Origin: Longibacter salinarum
GTDB taxonomy: Bacteria; Bacteroidota; Rhodothermia; Rhodothermales; Salinibacteraceae
Length of the DNA stretch: 64,000 bases
Assembly: GCF_002554795.1 (NCBI RefSeq)
Contig: NZ_PDEQ01000003.1
Coordinates: 248,001-312,000 of the forward strand
Direction: 5' to 3'
Below the pieces are notes generated by a model. That model was given only the letters and a program-made list of their open reading frames with translations. It was not told the DNA's origin and did not search any database. The position numbers and the translations under genes are program-made. Position 1 is the stretch's first letter, and every line of letters begins with the position of its first letter. This document shows positions 1 to 9,399 of this stretch, piece by piece.

Positions 1-67
1 CGACGACTTAACCGGACGCGCGGCTCAACACCCGGCTGAGATCCTGCTTGACGTTCTCGATCAGTGA
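1..67 (+). CDS. C-terminal tail of an upstream gene (partial)
   Basis: From base 2 one frame reads about 21 sense codons to a TGA at 65-67, giving a peptide ending PAEILLDVLDQ with normal coding composition. It would be the last residues of a gene entering from the left edge. The stretch is too short to assign a family, and it could be chance. The next gene on the same strand starts about 75 bases later. Confidence 0.35.
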   Translation, partial: DDLTGRAAQHPAEILLDVLDQ

Positions 68-141
68 GATAGGGGACGAGTAGCTGCGTGTGTCGTAGCT
101 TAACGTTGCGCGTTCTCCCGACCATGCGTCGATCGATTGTC

Positions 142-822
142 ATGATTCTCGTCTTCGATGTCAACGAAACCCTTCTGGACCTGTCTGGCCTAGACGATGT
201 GTTTGGCGATGTATTCAGCTTGCCGGACGCCGATGGCCGGTCGGTTCGGGAGGACTGGTTTACCGAGTTGCTCCATCAGGCGCTCGTCACGACGGTAACG
301 GGGCCGTTCGTCGACTTCGGTACTCTGGCGAAAAGCGCAATGCGGGTCACGGCCTTCCGGCAAAACCACGAGCTGTCGGAGGCGCATGTCGAGGCAGTGA
401 TGCAGGCCGTGCGCACGCTTCCTCCGCACGAGGATGTCGTCCCGGCGCTGGACCGGCTTGCTGAGGCAAGCATCCCGCTCGTGGCCCTGAGCAATGGCAC
501 GCCGGACGCCCTCGACGCACAGCTACGGAATGCCGGACTGACGGACCGCTTTGATCGAATCGTGAGCGCGCAGGCCTCCGGGCGGCTAAAGCCAGCTGCT
601 GAGCCGTATCTGTGGGTTGCCGAGCACCTTGGTGTCGAGCCTGACGAACTGTGGATGGTCGCTGCGCACGCGTGGGATACGACGGGAGCACTGCGCGCGG
701 GTCTTCGGGCGGCATTCGTCCGGCGACCGGGCAAGCACATCGCACCGGTTGATTCGAAGCCCGACGTCGCAGGCGATACGCTGGTCGATGTCGCGGAGCA
801 GCTGGCGAATGTGGCCGAATGA
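142..822 (+). CDS. Haloacid dehalogenase type II (HAD superfamily hydrolase)
   Basis: This is a 226-residue HAD-superfamily enzyme of the (S)-2-haloacid dehalogenase type, a soluble hydrolase that would attack a haloalkanoate or a similar small substrate through an aspartyl intermediate. Motif I is FDVNETLLD with nucleophile D6, motif II is SNGTPDAL (S117, N118), the conserved lysine is K150 in SGRLKPAAEPY, and the acidic motif contains D179 in AHAWDTTGA, followed by the family's RAAFVRRPG segment. I chose the ATG at 142 because the HAD core begins at once; ATG 124 and GTG 88 are in frame but add no domain. True substrates of such proteins are often unknown, so dehalogenase activity is a family inference. 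It appears to be a single-gene unit. Confidence 0.85.
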   Translation: MILVFDVNETLLDLSGLDDVFGDVFSLPDADGRSVREDWFTELLHQALVTTVTGPFVDFGTLAKSAMRVTAFRQNHELSEAHVEAVMQAVRTLPPHEDVVPALDRLAEASIPLVALSNGTPDALDAQLRNAGLTDRFDRIVSAQASGRLKPAAEPYLWVAEHLGVEPDELWMVAAHAWDTTGALRAGLRAAFVRRPGKHIAPVDSKPDVAGDTLVDVAEQLANVAE

Positions 823-1358
823 ATCTGGGCTAGAGGGGAGAAGACGAAAGCGAAGCTGGACGTATCGTCGTGCGCAGACCGGGGCACGGGGGCTTAGGGT
901 ACGCCGGACGGAACAGGCACGAGGATGCACGCGCCCCGTGGATGCGGCTGCGCTGGCTAAAGAAGCGATGTCGGAATACGTGGCGGCCGATTTTTATTAT
1001 CAAAATGGTGATGCGACATGTCCCTGTCCCTGATACCGAGGGAAAATGTGAGGCGATCGCGTCTGGGATTTGGAAAGAGTTGGCTCGACATTTCAGGGGG
1101 TAAGTCATACGTTGATAACGTGTTTGGCGGATGTATCGCGACACAGTAAACCCGATCGTTTAGATCTATTCGCACGCCTGAAGGTGAGCCTTTGGCACGC
1201 ACGATGTAGAATCGGTGCACGAAATCAAAGCCCTTTTGTGTTGCGAGCAAAGCAAGGACCGACCGTTGGGAGGTCCGTACCTTCGGATGGCCGAAGGCTG
1301 TCCGCCAAACAGGTTCTGATCGATTCCATTCTGTGTTTGTCCTACCCGTCGAGGCCCC
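823..1358. other. Intergenic region without a recognisable gene
   Basis: These 536 bases separate the dehalogenase from the helicase. Short open frames exist on both strands, but none has a family motif or coherent protein-like sequence. I see no hairpin with a T-run and no RNA-gene signature. The helicase promoter is presumably in the right-hand half. Confidence 0.4.
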
Positions 1359-4300
1359 ATGCCCGATCTGTTCGACTCGCTTGAGACCGATTCTGCATCG
1401 CAGCCCGTGGAGGGAGCGTATGACGGGCAACAGGAATCTGCGTCGGAGGATGTAGGGTGGCCCGATCTGAATGACGCGCAGGAACGAGCGGTCCGTGCGT
1501 CGCTGAAACCGCAACTCGTCGTAGCCGGACCGGGGACGGGCAAGACTCGGGTGCTCGTGTGCCGCGCCGCGTACTTGCTGACGAAATATAGCGAGCAGCT
1601 ACGTCCGTCGGATCTGGCGGTCATCACGTTTACGCGGAAGGCCGCCCGGCAACTCACCTCGCGGCTGGCGGGCATCGTCGGCGCAAAGGCGCAGCACGTG
1701 CGTGCGGGGACCATCCATCGGTTCTGCGCGGAGATCTTGCAGGAGCACGGCGAGGCCGTCGGGGTGCCTGAGGATGTGGTCGTTGCCCCGGAGGCGGTGA
1801 CAGACGCGTTCTGGCAGCGCTGGTTCGAGGGGAACGAGTCGTGGGCGAAGTCGAACGATATCTCCAGCTTCCGTCAGGCCAAGCTGAGCATCAGTCGGGC
1901 CAAGCTCGGCATCGAAACCGTGACGAGCCGACTGCAGACGGCCCGCCGGGAGTACGACGAGATGCTTGCGTCGCGTGGGATGCTCGATTTCGACGACCTG
2001 CTCGTCAAGGCCCGTGACGCGGTGAACATCAATAGCGTGCGGGATGCCGTGCGCGAGACAACGAAGGCGATCCTGGTGGACGAGTTTCAGGACACCGATC
2101 CCGTACAGTTTCACGTCGTGCGCCAGCTCGCTGCGCGATCGCCTAAGGAAAAGGGAGCTCATCTCTTCTGCGTGGCGGACGATGATCAGTCGATCTACGG
2201 GTTTCGCGGCGCGCGGCAGAAGAACATCAACGATCTGATCGACCGCTTCGGGTGTTCGCGGGACTCGGGACGTCTGCACATTCTCCAGACGAACTACCGC
2301 TCGAATCGGGCGATCTACGAAGTTGCAGAATCCGTCCTGCCGCCAGAGCAGCGGCTGAAGCGGAGGGGCGAGATCGAGACGGCGAATGGCGATACGTCAC
2401 CGGTCGTCCTGTCGTCGTGGCCGGACGAGTCGCAAGAACTCGACGGCGCACTGCAGCAGGTGCGCGAGTGGTTGGATGATGACGTCTCTCCGCGAGAGAT
2501 CGCTGTTCTCGCGCCCTGGAATACCGCGGTTCAAGCTCTGGAGCGGCGGTTTCTGCGCGCAGGCATTCCCTGCGAGGCCAGCTCAACGGAGCCGATCCTG
2601 CAGACGCCCGCGGTACGTCGCCTGATGACGACCTTTGCGCTGGTCGAGCGGGTTCTTCGTTCCGGGGAGATCGCCGACGATGCATTGGCCGACGTGATGG
2701 ACGTGGTACTACCGGAGGATCTCACGACGCGGGTGCGGGATATCGCTCATCGGTCGAAGGCTGGGCTGTGGGGGATTTTCCAGCGCCTTGCAACAGACGC
2801 CGATGCGGCCGAGCGAGCCGGGCTGGGGGCCGAAAGGGGGCAGCTAGAGCGTGTCTACGCCGCGATCGGAAATATTATGCAGCATGCGCGATCCAGCGAT
2901 ACGACCATCGAGAGTCTGGCCGAGGAAGTGCTTCGTCAGTTCGGGGGGACGACGCACCTGCTCGCCGAGGCGGCGGATTCCCTGCGAGACCCTCTGCAGG
3001 CGGATGGGATGGCAGAGGCGGCGGATCGACTGCGCCGCTGGCTCGAGCGCATTCGGAACGGAAACGGGCACGGTCGGCTCCTACTTTACGAGCGAAACAC
3101 GCGGCTCGTGCAGGTTCACCGCGAGATGATTCGCCACGCGCTCGACCTGGCGAATCGTGAGGGCCGTGTGCCGAACCAGTCGCCCGCCGCGTTCGTGGTC
3201 TCAGATGAAGACCACCCGCGTCCACTAGACAAGAACGATCTCGTCTGCACCTCTGACATCGACGCTTTTCTCCGCTGGGCCGAGCGAAATGGAGCCCTGG
3301 GCGAGACGTTGCCGCAGGTGCTGGAGATCGGCGGGGTTGCGACCGGGCGCGAGCGGCTGACACTTGCCGGATTTGATGCCGACCAGGTCACCCACGTTGC
3401 CCCTGCAGCGTACCGGAGTCCCTCGCTTCGGCTGTTTTCCCTGCTACAGACGGCGGTTGCTCCGGCTGAACCCGAGCCCGCGTTTCCAGATTACGTGATG
3501 GTGGATCTGGAGACGACGAGCCTAGACGTGAAGTTGTGCCGCGTGGCGGAGATCGGCGCGATCCGCGTGAGGGACGGAAAGGAGGTGGACTCGTTCGATG
3601 TGCGGGTCGAGCTTCCCGATGACCTGACCGACGAGGAAGCGACCACGCTGCGGGACGTCTGCGGGATGGACCTGGAGGAAGACTTCGTCGATGCGCTTCC
3701 GCTGGAGGAAGCATGGTCGAGGTTCTGCGCCTTCGTAGATGGGTGCCCGATCATAGCACACAACGGCCAGCGGTTCGACTTCCGGATCCTGAAGCGATTG
3801 CATCGGGAACTCGGATCGGGAGCGGCGCCGTGGACGATGACGTCTGACACGCTTCCGATGGCCACGCGCCTCTGCCCCGATCTGCCTCGACACACTGCAG
3901 AGCACCTGCGGACTGAACTGCTGGATCAAAACGAGCCGACGGCGCATCGCGCGCTGGCCGACTGCCGGGATCAGCAGGAGATCCTCGCTGCACTTCAGGT
4001 GCGAAAGGCGACGCTTCAGCGGAAGACGGCCCTGGAGCCCATTCTGCCCGCCGCCCTGACCGGCACATTGATCGACATCACGGCGCGCGATGAGGGGGAG
4101 ACATCGCCGACATGGAGCGAGGGCGAGCGCGTTCTCCTTGAGGTCGGGTATCGCTGGGCGCTCCGGGATGCGTCGCAGATCACGGCTACGCTGCGCCGTT
4201 TGCTCCCCCGATCGCTTCCGGCGATGGTCCGTGCGACACCGGCGCTGTACGAGGCATTCGACGAAGAGCGGCTGCTGTCGGGCGATGACGACGCGCGACC

Positions 4301-4694
4301 CGGACTCACAGAGCGGCTGGATGCTCTTCTGGCACCGTATCGGTCCGACTCGGTGCGCGAGGGACTTCGGCGCGTGCTCTCACATCTTGCACTCTGGGGA
4401 AACGACGAGGCGCGCACGCGGGAGGACGTCGTCACGCTATCGACCTACCACAGCGCGAAGGGGCTCGAGTTCGAGTGCGTCATCTGCACGGGTGTTCACG
4501 ACAACGCCTTTCCTGCCTACTACGCGAACTCGCCGGAAGACCAGGCGGAGAGCCGACGTTTGCTGTATGTCGGGTTGACGCGGGCCGAGAAGCAGCTCGT
4601 CGTAACCTACATGGCGAAGGATCGGTTCGACAACACGCGGCGCCTGTCTCCATTTCTGCGCTCCGCTCCATCACAATTGCTTAAACGACGATAG
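1359..4694 (+). CDS. UvrD/Rep-family superfamily 1 helicase with embedded DEDDh (DnaQ-like) exonuclease domain
   Basis: This 1111-residue protein should unwind DNA 3'-5' with ATP and also carries a 3'-5' exonuclease, so it is probably a repair or recombination enzyme. The UvrD N-terminal half has Walker A GPGTGKT (K62), Walker B VDEFQD (D241, E242), motif III DDDQSIYGFRGA and motif IV LQTNYRSN. A DnaQ-type domain follows at about residues 710-890, with all DEDDh residues visible: D716 and E718 in VDLETTS, D807 in HNGQRFDF, H863 and D868 in HRALADC. The helicase fold then resumes with TYHSAKGLEF (about 1029) and motif VI with R1075 in LLYVGLTRAEKQL. The exonuclease therefore lies before the C-terminal helicase motifs rather than at a terminus. 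MPDLFDSL at the extreme N-terminus faintly resembles a clamp-binding peptide; that is a guess. It is monocistronic and convergent with the M1 peptidase gene. Confidence 0.93.
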   Translation: MPDLFDSLETDSASQPVEGAYDGQQESASEDVGWPDLNDAQERAVRASLKPQLVVAGPGTGKTRVLVCRAAYLLTKYSEQLRPSDLAVITFTRKAARQLTSRLAGIVGAKAQHVRAGTIHRFCAEILQEHGEAVGVPEDVVVAPEAVTDAFWQRWFEGNESWAKSNDISSFRQAKLSISRAKLGIETVTSRLQTARREYDEMLASRGMLDFDDLLVKARDAVNINSVRDAVRETTKAILVDEFQDTDPVQFHVVRQLAARSPKEKGAHLFCVADDDQSIYGFRGARQKNINDLIDRFGCSRDSGRLHILQTNYRSNRAIYEVAESVLPPEQRLKRRGEIETANGDTSPVVLSSWPDESQELDGALQQVREWLDDDVSPREIAVLAPWNTAVQALERRFLRAGIPCEASSTEPILQTPAVRRLMTTFALVERVLRSGEIADDALADVMDVVLPEDLTTRVRDIAHRSKAGLWGIFQRLATDADAAERAGLGAERGQLERVYAAIGNIMQHARSSDTTIESLAEEVLRQFGGTTHLLAEAADSLRDPLQADGMAEAADRLRRWLERIRNGNGHGRLLLYERNTRLVQVHREMIRHALDLANREGRVPNQSPAAFVVSDEDHPRPLDKNDLVCTSDIDAFLRWAERNGALGETLPQVLEIGGVATGRERLTLAGFDADQVTHVAPAAYRSPSLRLFSLLQTAVAPAEPEPAFPDYVMVDLETTSLDVKLCRVAEIGAIRVRDGKEVDSFDVRVELPDDLTDEEATTLRDVCGMDLEEDFVDALPLEEAWSRFCAFVDGCPIIAHNGQRFDFRILKRLHRELGSGAAPWTMTSDTLPMATRLCPDLPRHTAEHLRTELLDQNEPTAHRALADCRDQQEILAALQVRKATLQRKTALEPILPAALTGTLIDITARDEGETSPTWSEGERVLLEVGYRWALRDASQITATLRRLLPRSLPAMVRATPALYEAFDEERLLSGDDDARPGLTERLDALLAPYRSDSVREGLRRVLSHLALWGNDEARTREDVVTLSTYHSAKGLEFECVICTGVHDNAFPAYYANSPEDQAESRRLLYVGLTRAEKQLVVTYMAKDRFDNTRRLSPFLRSAPSQLLKRR

Positions 4695-4754
4695 CTGATG
4701 GTTTCGTTCGCCCGCTACGCTGGCCTGCTGGCGACGAGGTCACCAGAAAGACAG

Positions 4755-4783
4755 CTGCCCCGGACGCCGAGGCGCCGGGGCAG
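4755..4783. terminator. Strong GC hairpin between convergent genes
   Basis: Nearly perfect stem: CTGCCCCGG at 4755-4763 pairs with CCGGGGCAG at 4775-4783, with a further CGC/GCG inside and a CGAG loop. It sits between the helicase stop and the peptidase stop. On the minus strand it is followed by a moderately T-rich run, so it most likely ends the peptidase transcript and may serve both genes. Confidence 0.6.
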
Positions 4784-4817
4784 AGCGTGCTGTCTGTTGG
4801 ACCGGTGGAGCGAGCAG

Positions 4818-6851
4818 TTAATTCGCGGGCATCCACGTGTTGTTCGACCGATCGATATCCGGGAAGTGATGGTCGGCGTCAATGACCACCGACTGCACCG
4901 ATGAGGGATCCACGTTGACTGTTGTGGTTGCGGATGTGCGCCCGCTGAGCCACACGTCGACGGGAATCTCGCGCTCCACCGTTGAGCCGTCGTTCATCTT
5001 GACGGAGAGCTGCACGGGCATAAAGGCACGTCCCTTGTCCTCCACGGTCACTTCCAATCTGTCGCCTCGGGGTGTGACCGAAGCAACGGCGTGATCGAGC
5101 GTCCACGTTTCGTAGTAGTACGACGACCAGAACCAGTCGAGGTCGCGGTTGCTGACCCGCTCGAACGTGTTGAAGAAGTCGGTCGGGTACGGGTGCTTGT
5201 ATTGCCAGTCGCTGAGGAACGACCGGTAGGCTTCGTTGAACGTCTCCTCGCCCAGCACGCCGCGCAGAGCCACGTAGAGGGTCGCCGGTTTGCGGTAGGA
5301 CGCGATGCCGAAGTCCTGACCCGAGTAGTGGTAGTTCGACCAGCGCATGATCGGTGCGTCTCCTCCGTTTTGAACGAAGCGAACGTAGTCATCGCGATCC
5401 GAGGCGATGGCGTCCGACTCGTTGAAGTAATCGCCTCGCGCCATGTTTTCGTTGAACGACGTTGTGCCCTCATCCATCCAGGAATAGCGGCGCTCGTTCG
5501 TGTTGACCATCATGGGAACCCACATGTGGGCGAGCTCATGGGCGGTCACCGCGTACAGCATGCGTGCCGAATTATTTCGATAGTCGCCCATGATCGTCAT
5601 CATCGGAAACTCCATTCCTCCGCCGATGATGCCACCGCCCTCGACGGCGGACATGTGCGGCCACGGGTACGCGATGCCCATATACTCGGAAAAGTAGGTG
5701 ATCGCGTGCTGCTGATATTTCGTCACCTCCGCCCATTTCGGTGCGGACTCCCGCCAGAACGTATGGATCTCTGTGTAGTCCGTCTCGCCGTCATCGTCGA
5801 GGCCGCCCACCTCCGTACGGGCGGCTTCCCAGTAGCCTTTCGTCAGGCTGAATGCGACGTCGCGAACCTGTTCGGCCTGAAAGGTCCAGGTCAGCTGTCC
5901 ATTGTTGCCCTCAGCGGTTACGCGTTGACCGGGCTCCGCGATCATTGTCGGCGAGTCGCTCTGAATTGCAGCGGTATACCGTTCGAATGCGTCATCGCTC
6001 AGCACCTGATTTGCGTTTTGCAACTTACCGGTGGACTGAACGAGCCACTCCGCCGGTGCGGAGATCGAGATGTCGTAGTCTCCGAAGTCGGAATAGAACT
6101 CCGCCGTCCCCAGGAAGGGGTCCGTCATCCAGCCGACGACATCGTCGTAGACCGTCATCTGCGGGTACCAGTATGCGATGAAGACAAGGTCGTCTCCGTC
6201 GTATCCCATGCGCCCACTTGCTCCCGCCTGCGGGATGGTGAAGCTGTAGTCGATTTCGATCGTCGTCGTGCCAGCGGGGCGGACCGGGGCGGTTGGGGCG
6301 ATCACCAGATTCGTGTTTCGAACGATGTATCGGGGGCCTTCGACCTGTTGGCGCGGGCTCTCGACTTCGGTTGCACTCGCTCCATTGACGGCCACCCGCT
6401 CGAGTTGAATGCCGCCGGTTACCTCTGAGATCGTATTACGCTGAACTCCTTCCTTATGCAGGTTTTGAGCGAGTTCGACGAAAAGCTGTCTGAGCGTGTC
6501 CGGCGAGTTGTTGGTATACGTGATGGAGGCGGTGGCCTCAACGCGCTTTTCTTCGGGGTGAACCGATGCATCTAGGTCGTAGGAGACGTCCTGGGTCCAG
6601 TACTTTTCGCCCGGGTGTCCCGTGAGCGTGCGAGCACCCGCCTCCACAGCGTCCATGAATCCTGACGCGGGGTCCGGTGGATGCGGGAGGGGGCGGTTGG
6701 ATTGCGAGGTGACCTCCGATGGAGCGGGAGGCGGCGAAGGCGGTGATGCGGTCTGCTGGGTCTGATCGGCCGCGTTTGGCATGGACGAACAGCCGGCCAC
6801 GAAGAGCGTCGCGGCAACCAGAAGGGGAAGCCAGCGGAAGCGGGGCGTCAT
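4818..6851 (-). CDS. M1-family metallopeptidase lipoprotein (gluzincin)
   Basis: A 677-residue zinc aminopeptidase-like protein. The zinc site is HELAH (H438, E439, H442) followed 19 residues later by E461 in SWMDEGTTSFNE, the HExxH-X18-E pattern of M1 enzymes. A glycine-rich GGGMEFPMM stretch about 30 residues earlier is the counterpart of the GAMEN exopeptidase motif. The ATG at 6851 was chosen because it gives a lipoprotein signal, a hydrophobic run ending FVAGC with lipidated Cys21, then a Ser/Pro-rich linker; the longer upstream frame has no signal. It should act on peptides in the periplasm or at the outer membrane. The two genes upstream on the same strand (DUF4019-like, S41 protease) are also exported. 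Confidence 0.92.
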   Translation of the reverse strand: MTPRFRWLPLLVAATLFVAGCSSMPNAADQTQQTASPPSPPPAPSEVTSQSNRPLPHPPDPASGFMDAVEAGARTLTGHPGEKYWTQDVSYDLDASVHPEEKRVEATASITYTNNSPDTLRQLFVELAQNLHKEGVQRNTISEVTGGIQLERVAVNGASATEVESPRQQVEGPRYIVRNTNLVIAPTAPVRPAGTTTIEIDYSFTIPQAGASGRMGYDGDDLVFIAYWYPQMTVYDDVVGWMTDPFLGTAEFYSDFGDYDISISAPAEWLVQSTGKLQNANQVLSDDAFERYTAAIQSDSPTMIAEPGQRVTAEGNNGQLTWTFQAEQVRDVAFSLTKGYWEAARTEVGGLDDDGETDYTEIHTFWRESAPKWAEVTKYQQHAITYFSEYMGIAYPWPHMSAVEGGGIIGGGMEFPMMTIMGDYRNNSARMLYAVTAHELAHMWVPMMVNTNERRYSWMDEGTTSFNENMARGDYFNESDAIASDRDDYVRFVQNGGDAPIMRWSNYHYSGQDFGIASYRKPATLYVALRGVLGEETFNEAYRSFLSDWQYKHPYPTDFFNTFERVSNRDLDWFWSSYYYETWTLDHAVASVTPRGDRLEVTVEDKGRAFMPVQLSVKMNDGSTVEREIPVDVWLSGRTSATTTVNVDPSSVQSVVIDADHHFPDIDRSNNTWMPAN

Positions 6852-6940
6852 GATGAGAAGACGGTTGGGGAAGAAGAGCGTTGAGGAAACGTACGCTAGG
6901 TGATTCGCGCGACCGTGGACGGTTGTTTCTGGTCGAAAAC

Positions 6941-7501
6941 TTACGGCTCTGGATAGTCGATCATCGGAGCCCCAATGTCCTCGTTCTCCCGGAGGACGGA
7001 CATGTTCGGCATGATCTGATACGAGAGAATGTGCCACCTGTCGTTCTCAAGGCGAAGGAGAAGGATTTCTGAGAAGGTGCCGAGGTCGTATTCGCCTTCG
7101 ATTAAGAGCGAAACAAATGGGCCGCCGTCGAACGAGTCGACAGACGGACGAAACTGCGGAAACGGATCGTCCCGGCTTGTGGGCGGATCAATGTACTCTC
7201 GGGCGGAATCAAGCTCGGCGACAAAGTGCTCTCGGGAAATGAGCCGCGGTAGTTTCCCCTCCAGACGGTCGTAGGCTGCGCCGAAGTCATTATTGTCGAC
7301 GAGCGCCAGAAAGCTTCGAGCGGTGTCAGTGGCTGCTGCTTTTGCGGCATCCTTCTCGGCGTCCGTGTACGTCGCAGCCGGGGTCGAGTCGGTATTCTGA
7401 GCGAGAGCCGGAGGGGTGGCTGTCAGCAGCAACAGAAGCATGAAACCGGCTACGGCTACAGCTTGGCGAAGACGAGTCGACAATCCAGATTGCATAGGCA
7501 T
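6941..7501 (-). CDS. DUF4019-like exported protein
   Basis: 186 residues with a clear Sec signal peptide (hydrophobic stretch FMLLLLLTATPPALA, predicted cleavage after ALAQ). The mature part contains a helix-rich segment, roughly TARSFLALVDNNDFGAAYD, then a beta-rich half ending in ILSYQIMP. This fits the DUF4019 pattern of small periplasmic proteins with an NTF2-like fold. No catalytic residues are evident. An alternative start is the Met at 7495. It lies 89 bases upstream of the M1 peptidase, so the two may be co-transcribed. The family assignment rests on overall pattern and is moderate; the molecular role is unknown. Confidence 0.65.
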   Translation of the reverse strand: MPMQSGLSTRLRQAVAVAGFMLLLLLTATPPALAQNTDSTPAATYTDAEKDAAKAAATDTARSFLALVDNNDFGAAYDRLEGKLPRLISREHFVAELDSAREYIDPPTSRDDPFPQFRPSVDSFDGGPFVSLLIEGEYDLGTFSEILLLRLENDRWHILSYQIMPNMSVLRENEDIGAPMIDYPEP

Positions 7502-7652
7502 AGGCGGTTTTGTGTCTGCTTGATAATGGACTTAATGTTGGGGCTTCGAGAGCGTGCCAGTAGCAAAACGTTTGTTACCGTAGCTTGCGTCCGAGGTGTG
7601 TTTATAAGTTCGACCGTGTACCCGGGAACGCGATACCACTCCGCGTGCATAC

Positions 7653-7687
7653 AGAAAAGGCCGCATGCTGGATGCACGCGGCCCTTT
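7653..7687 (-). terminator. Rho-independent terminator of the S41 protease gene
   Basis: Reading on the minus strand, GGGCCGC pairs with GCGGCC and the stem is followed by TTTTCTG. It lies about 30 bases past the protease stop codon and separates it from the DUF4019-like gene. Confidence 0.75.
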
Positions 7688-7713
7688 CGTTGTCGTCTTG
7701 CTGTTTACCAGGC

Positions 7714-9399
7714 TCAGTTTTGTCCCGACGCACTTGATCCCGCGGCGGCGTGGAAGGCTGACAGCTGGTCGGCGCGGGTCCACAGTGAGAGAGCCTGCTG
7801 GAACGTCGGATCGACGGAGTTAAAGATCGGGTACATAGCGCTCGATCCGTAGAGCTGACGGGCAACATTGCCCTTCAGATGGGTTCGGACGTATTCGCGA
7901 GCACCCTCGGCCTCCGATTTCGGGAAGATGGCCTCGCCCCGATTGACGGAGTCTGCGTTCGCGGTGAGGGACATGCCCTTCTCCTCGGCGAAGGCCCAGA
8001 AGGAGTCGACGACGGCATTCGGCACCGTGTAGCTGGAGGCAAATGCGTCGGGTTTCTCACCCCAGGCCTCTCGGATTTCCGTTTCGTGCTTCGGGAACCA
8101 GTCGATAATGAACGCCAGGGTGAGGCCCGATCCGGAGACGAACCGCTCGATCGAGCTGGTATCCGGCTTCACAACGAAGTCCGGAAGGATGCCACCGCCG
8201 CCGAAGACCGTCCGGCCGTGGTCCGTCTCGTACGCCAGCGAGTCTGGAATGCTATCCTTGTACTCGCTCGGGTTGAAGAGCGCCTTCTCGTATGAGTCGA
8301 ACTTCTGGTCGTAGTAGTCTTGCTTGTTGCCGTCTTCGTACGGCGTCTGGATGAGGCGGCCGACCGGCGTGTAGTACCGGCCCACAGTCATCTGCAGCAG
8401 GCTGCCGTCGTTGAGTTCGAACTGCTTTTGCACGAGTGCTTTGCCGAAGGTTCGCTCGCCCACGAGTAGAGCGCGATCGTGGTCCTGAAGTGCGCCGGCC
8501 AGAATTTCGCTTGCAGAGGCCGAGGCGCGGTTGATCAGCACGATGACCGGTTGCTTCTCGAAGCTGTCGCCGCCGGTAGCGCGATACTGGTTGTTGATGC
8601 TCGGCTCTCGACCCTTCGTTTCCACAATCATCATCCCGCGACTGAGCATCTCGTCTGCGATCTGAATGGCGGATTGCATGACGCCTCCAGGGTTGTTTCG
8701 GAGGTCGAGAACGAGCCGCTCCATACCCTGCCCTTCGAGTTCCCTGAGTTTCTTCATGAACTCGTCGTAGGTGGTCATCGCGAACCGGTCGATCTTGATG
8801 TAGCCGGTCTCGCCGTCCACCATGTAGGCGCTGTTGATCGAGTACAGCGGGATTTCCTCCCGTTTGATGGTGAACTGAAAACGCTCACCCACGCTCGGGC
8901 GGTAGAATGTGACGTCTACCTCGGTTCCGACCGGCCCCTTTAGGCGCTTCTGGATCCCGGTCGAGGACAGCTCCACGGCAGACGAGTCCTCGATCTCCAC
9001 GATGCGGTCCCCGGCCATTACGCCGACCCGTTCACTCGGTCCGTCGGTAATCGGCTTGACAACGCGCGCCGTGTCGTTCGTAACGTCGAACATGATGCCG
9101 ATGCCCCCGAACGAGCCTTCATAGCTCTGCCGAACCTCCGGTACCTCATCGGATGGGATGTAGCTGGAGTGCGGGTCGAGCTTCTTCAGCATGCCGCTGA
9201 TTCCTTCCTCTGCGACCGCTTTGGATTCGACAGGGTCGACGTACTGACGATTGATGATGACGAAAGCGCGCTCAAGCTTTTTCAATTGCTCGAATGCGTC
9301 GCCGTCGGAGACGTACGAGTTCAGCGATACGCCCATCACCGCGCCCAGCAACACGAGGGCGACAGCAGGGAGGATGTAGTACCGGTGCGTGCGCGTCAT
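7714..9399 (-). CDS. C-terminal processing peptidase, S41 family (CtpA/Prc-type) with PDZ domain
   Basis: A 561-residue serine protease anchored or secreted through an N-terminal hydrophobic segment (residues 8-25). A PDZ domain occupies about 95-180 (GIGIMFDV to IKREEIP). The S41 catalytic domain follows: the serine is S295 in RASASASE and the general base is K320 in GERTFGK, exactly the 25-residue Ser-Lys spacing of E. coli Prc, with GGV of LRNNPGGV ahead of it. CTP enzymes degrade or trim periplasmic and outer-membrane proteins from C-terminal ends. The C-terminal 150 residues lack a known motif. It has its own terminator, so it is likely a separate unit from the two peptidase-region genes downstream. 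Confidence 0.95.
   Translation of the reverse strand: MTRTHRYYILPAVALVLLGAVMGVSLNSYVSDGDAFEQLKKLERAFVIINRQYVDPVESKAVAEEGISGMLKKLDPHSSYIPSDEVPEVRQSYEGSFGGIGIMFDVTNDTARVVKPITDGPSERVGVMAGDRIVEIEDSSAVELSSTGIQKRLKGPVGTEVDVTFYRPSVGERFQFTIKREEIPLYSINSAYMVDGETGYIKIDRFAMTTYDEFMKKLRELEGQGMERLVLDLRNNPGGVMQSAIQIADEMLSRGMMIVETKGREPSINNQYRATGGDSFEKQPVIVLINRASASASEILAGALQDHDRALLVGERTFGKALVQKQFELNDGSLLQMTVGRYYTPVGRLIQTPYEDGNKQDYYDQKFDSYEKALFNPSEYKDSIPDSLAYETDHGRTVFGGGGILPDFVVKPDTSSIERFVSGSGLTLAFIIDWFPKHETEIREAWGEKPDAFASSYTVPNAVVDSFWAFAEEKGMSLTANADSVNRGEAIFPKSEAEGAREYVRTHLKGNVARQLYGSSAMYPIFNSVDPTFQQALSLWTRADQLSAFHAAAGSSASGQN

Noticed and set aside
5091-6428. 445-residue plus-strand frame opposite the M1 peptidase
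   Set aside because: It is an antisense shadow of the well-supported metallopeptidase and has no family motif.
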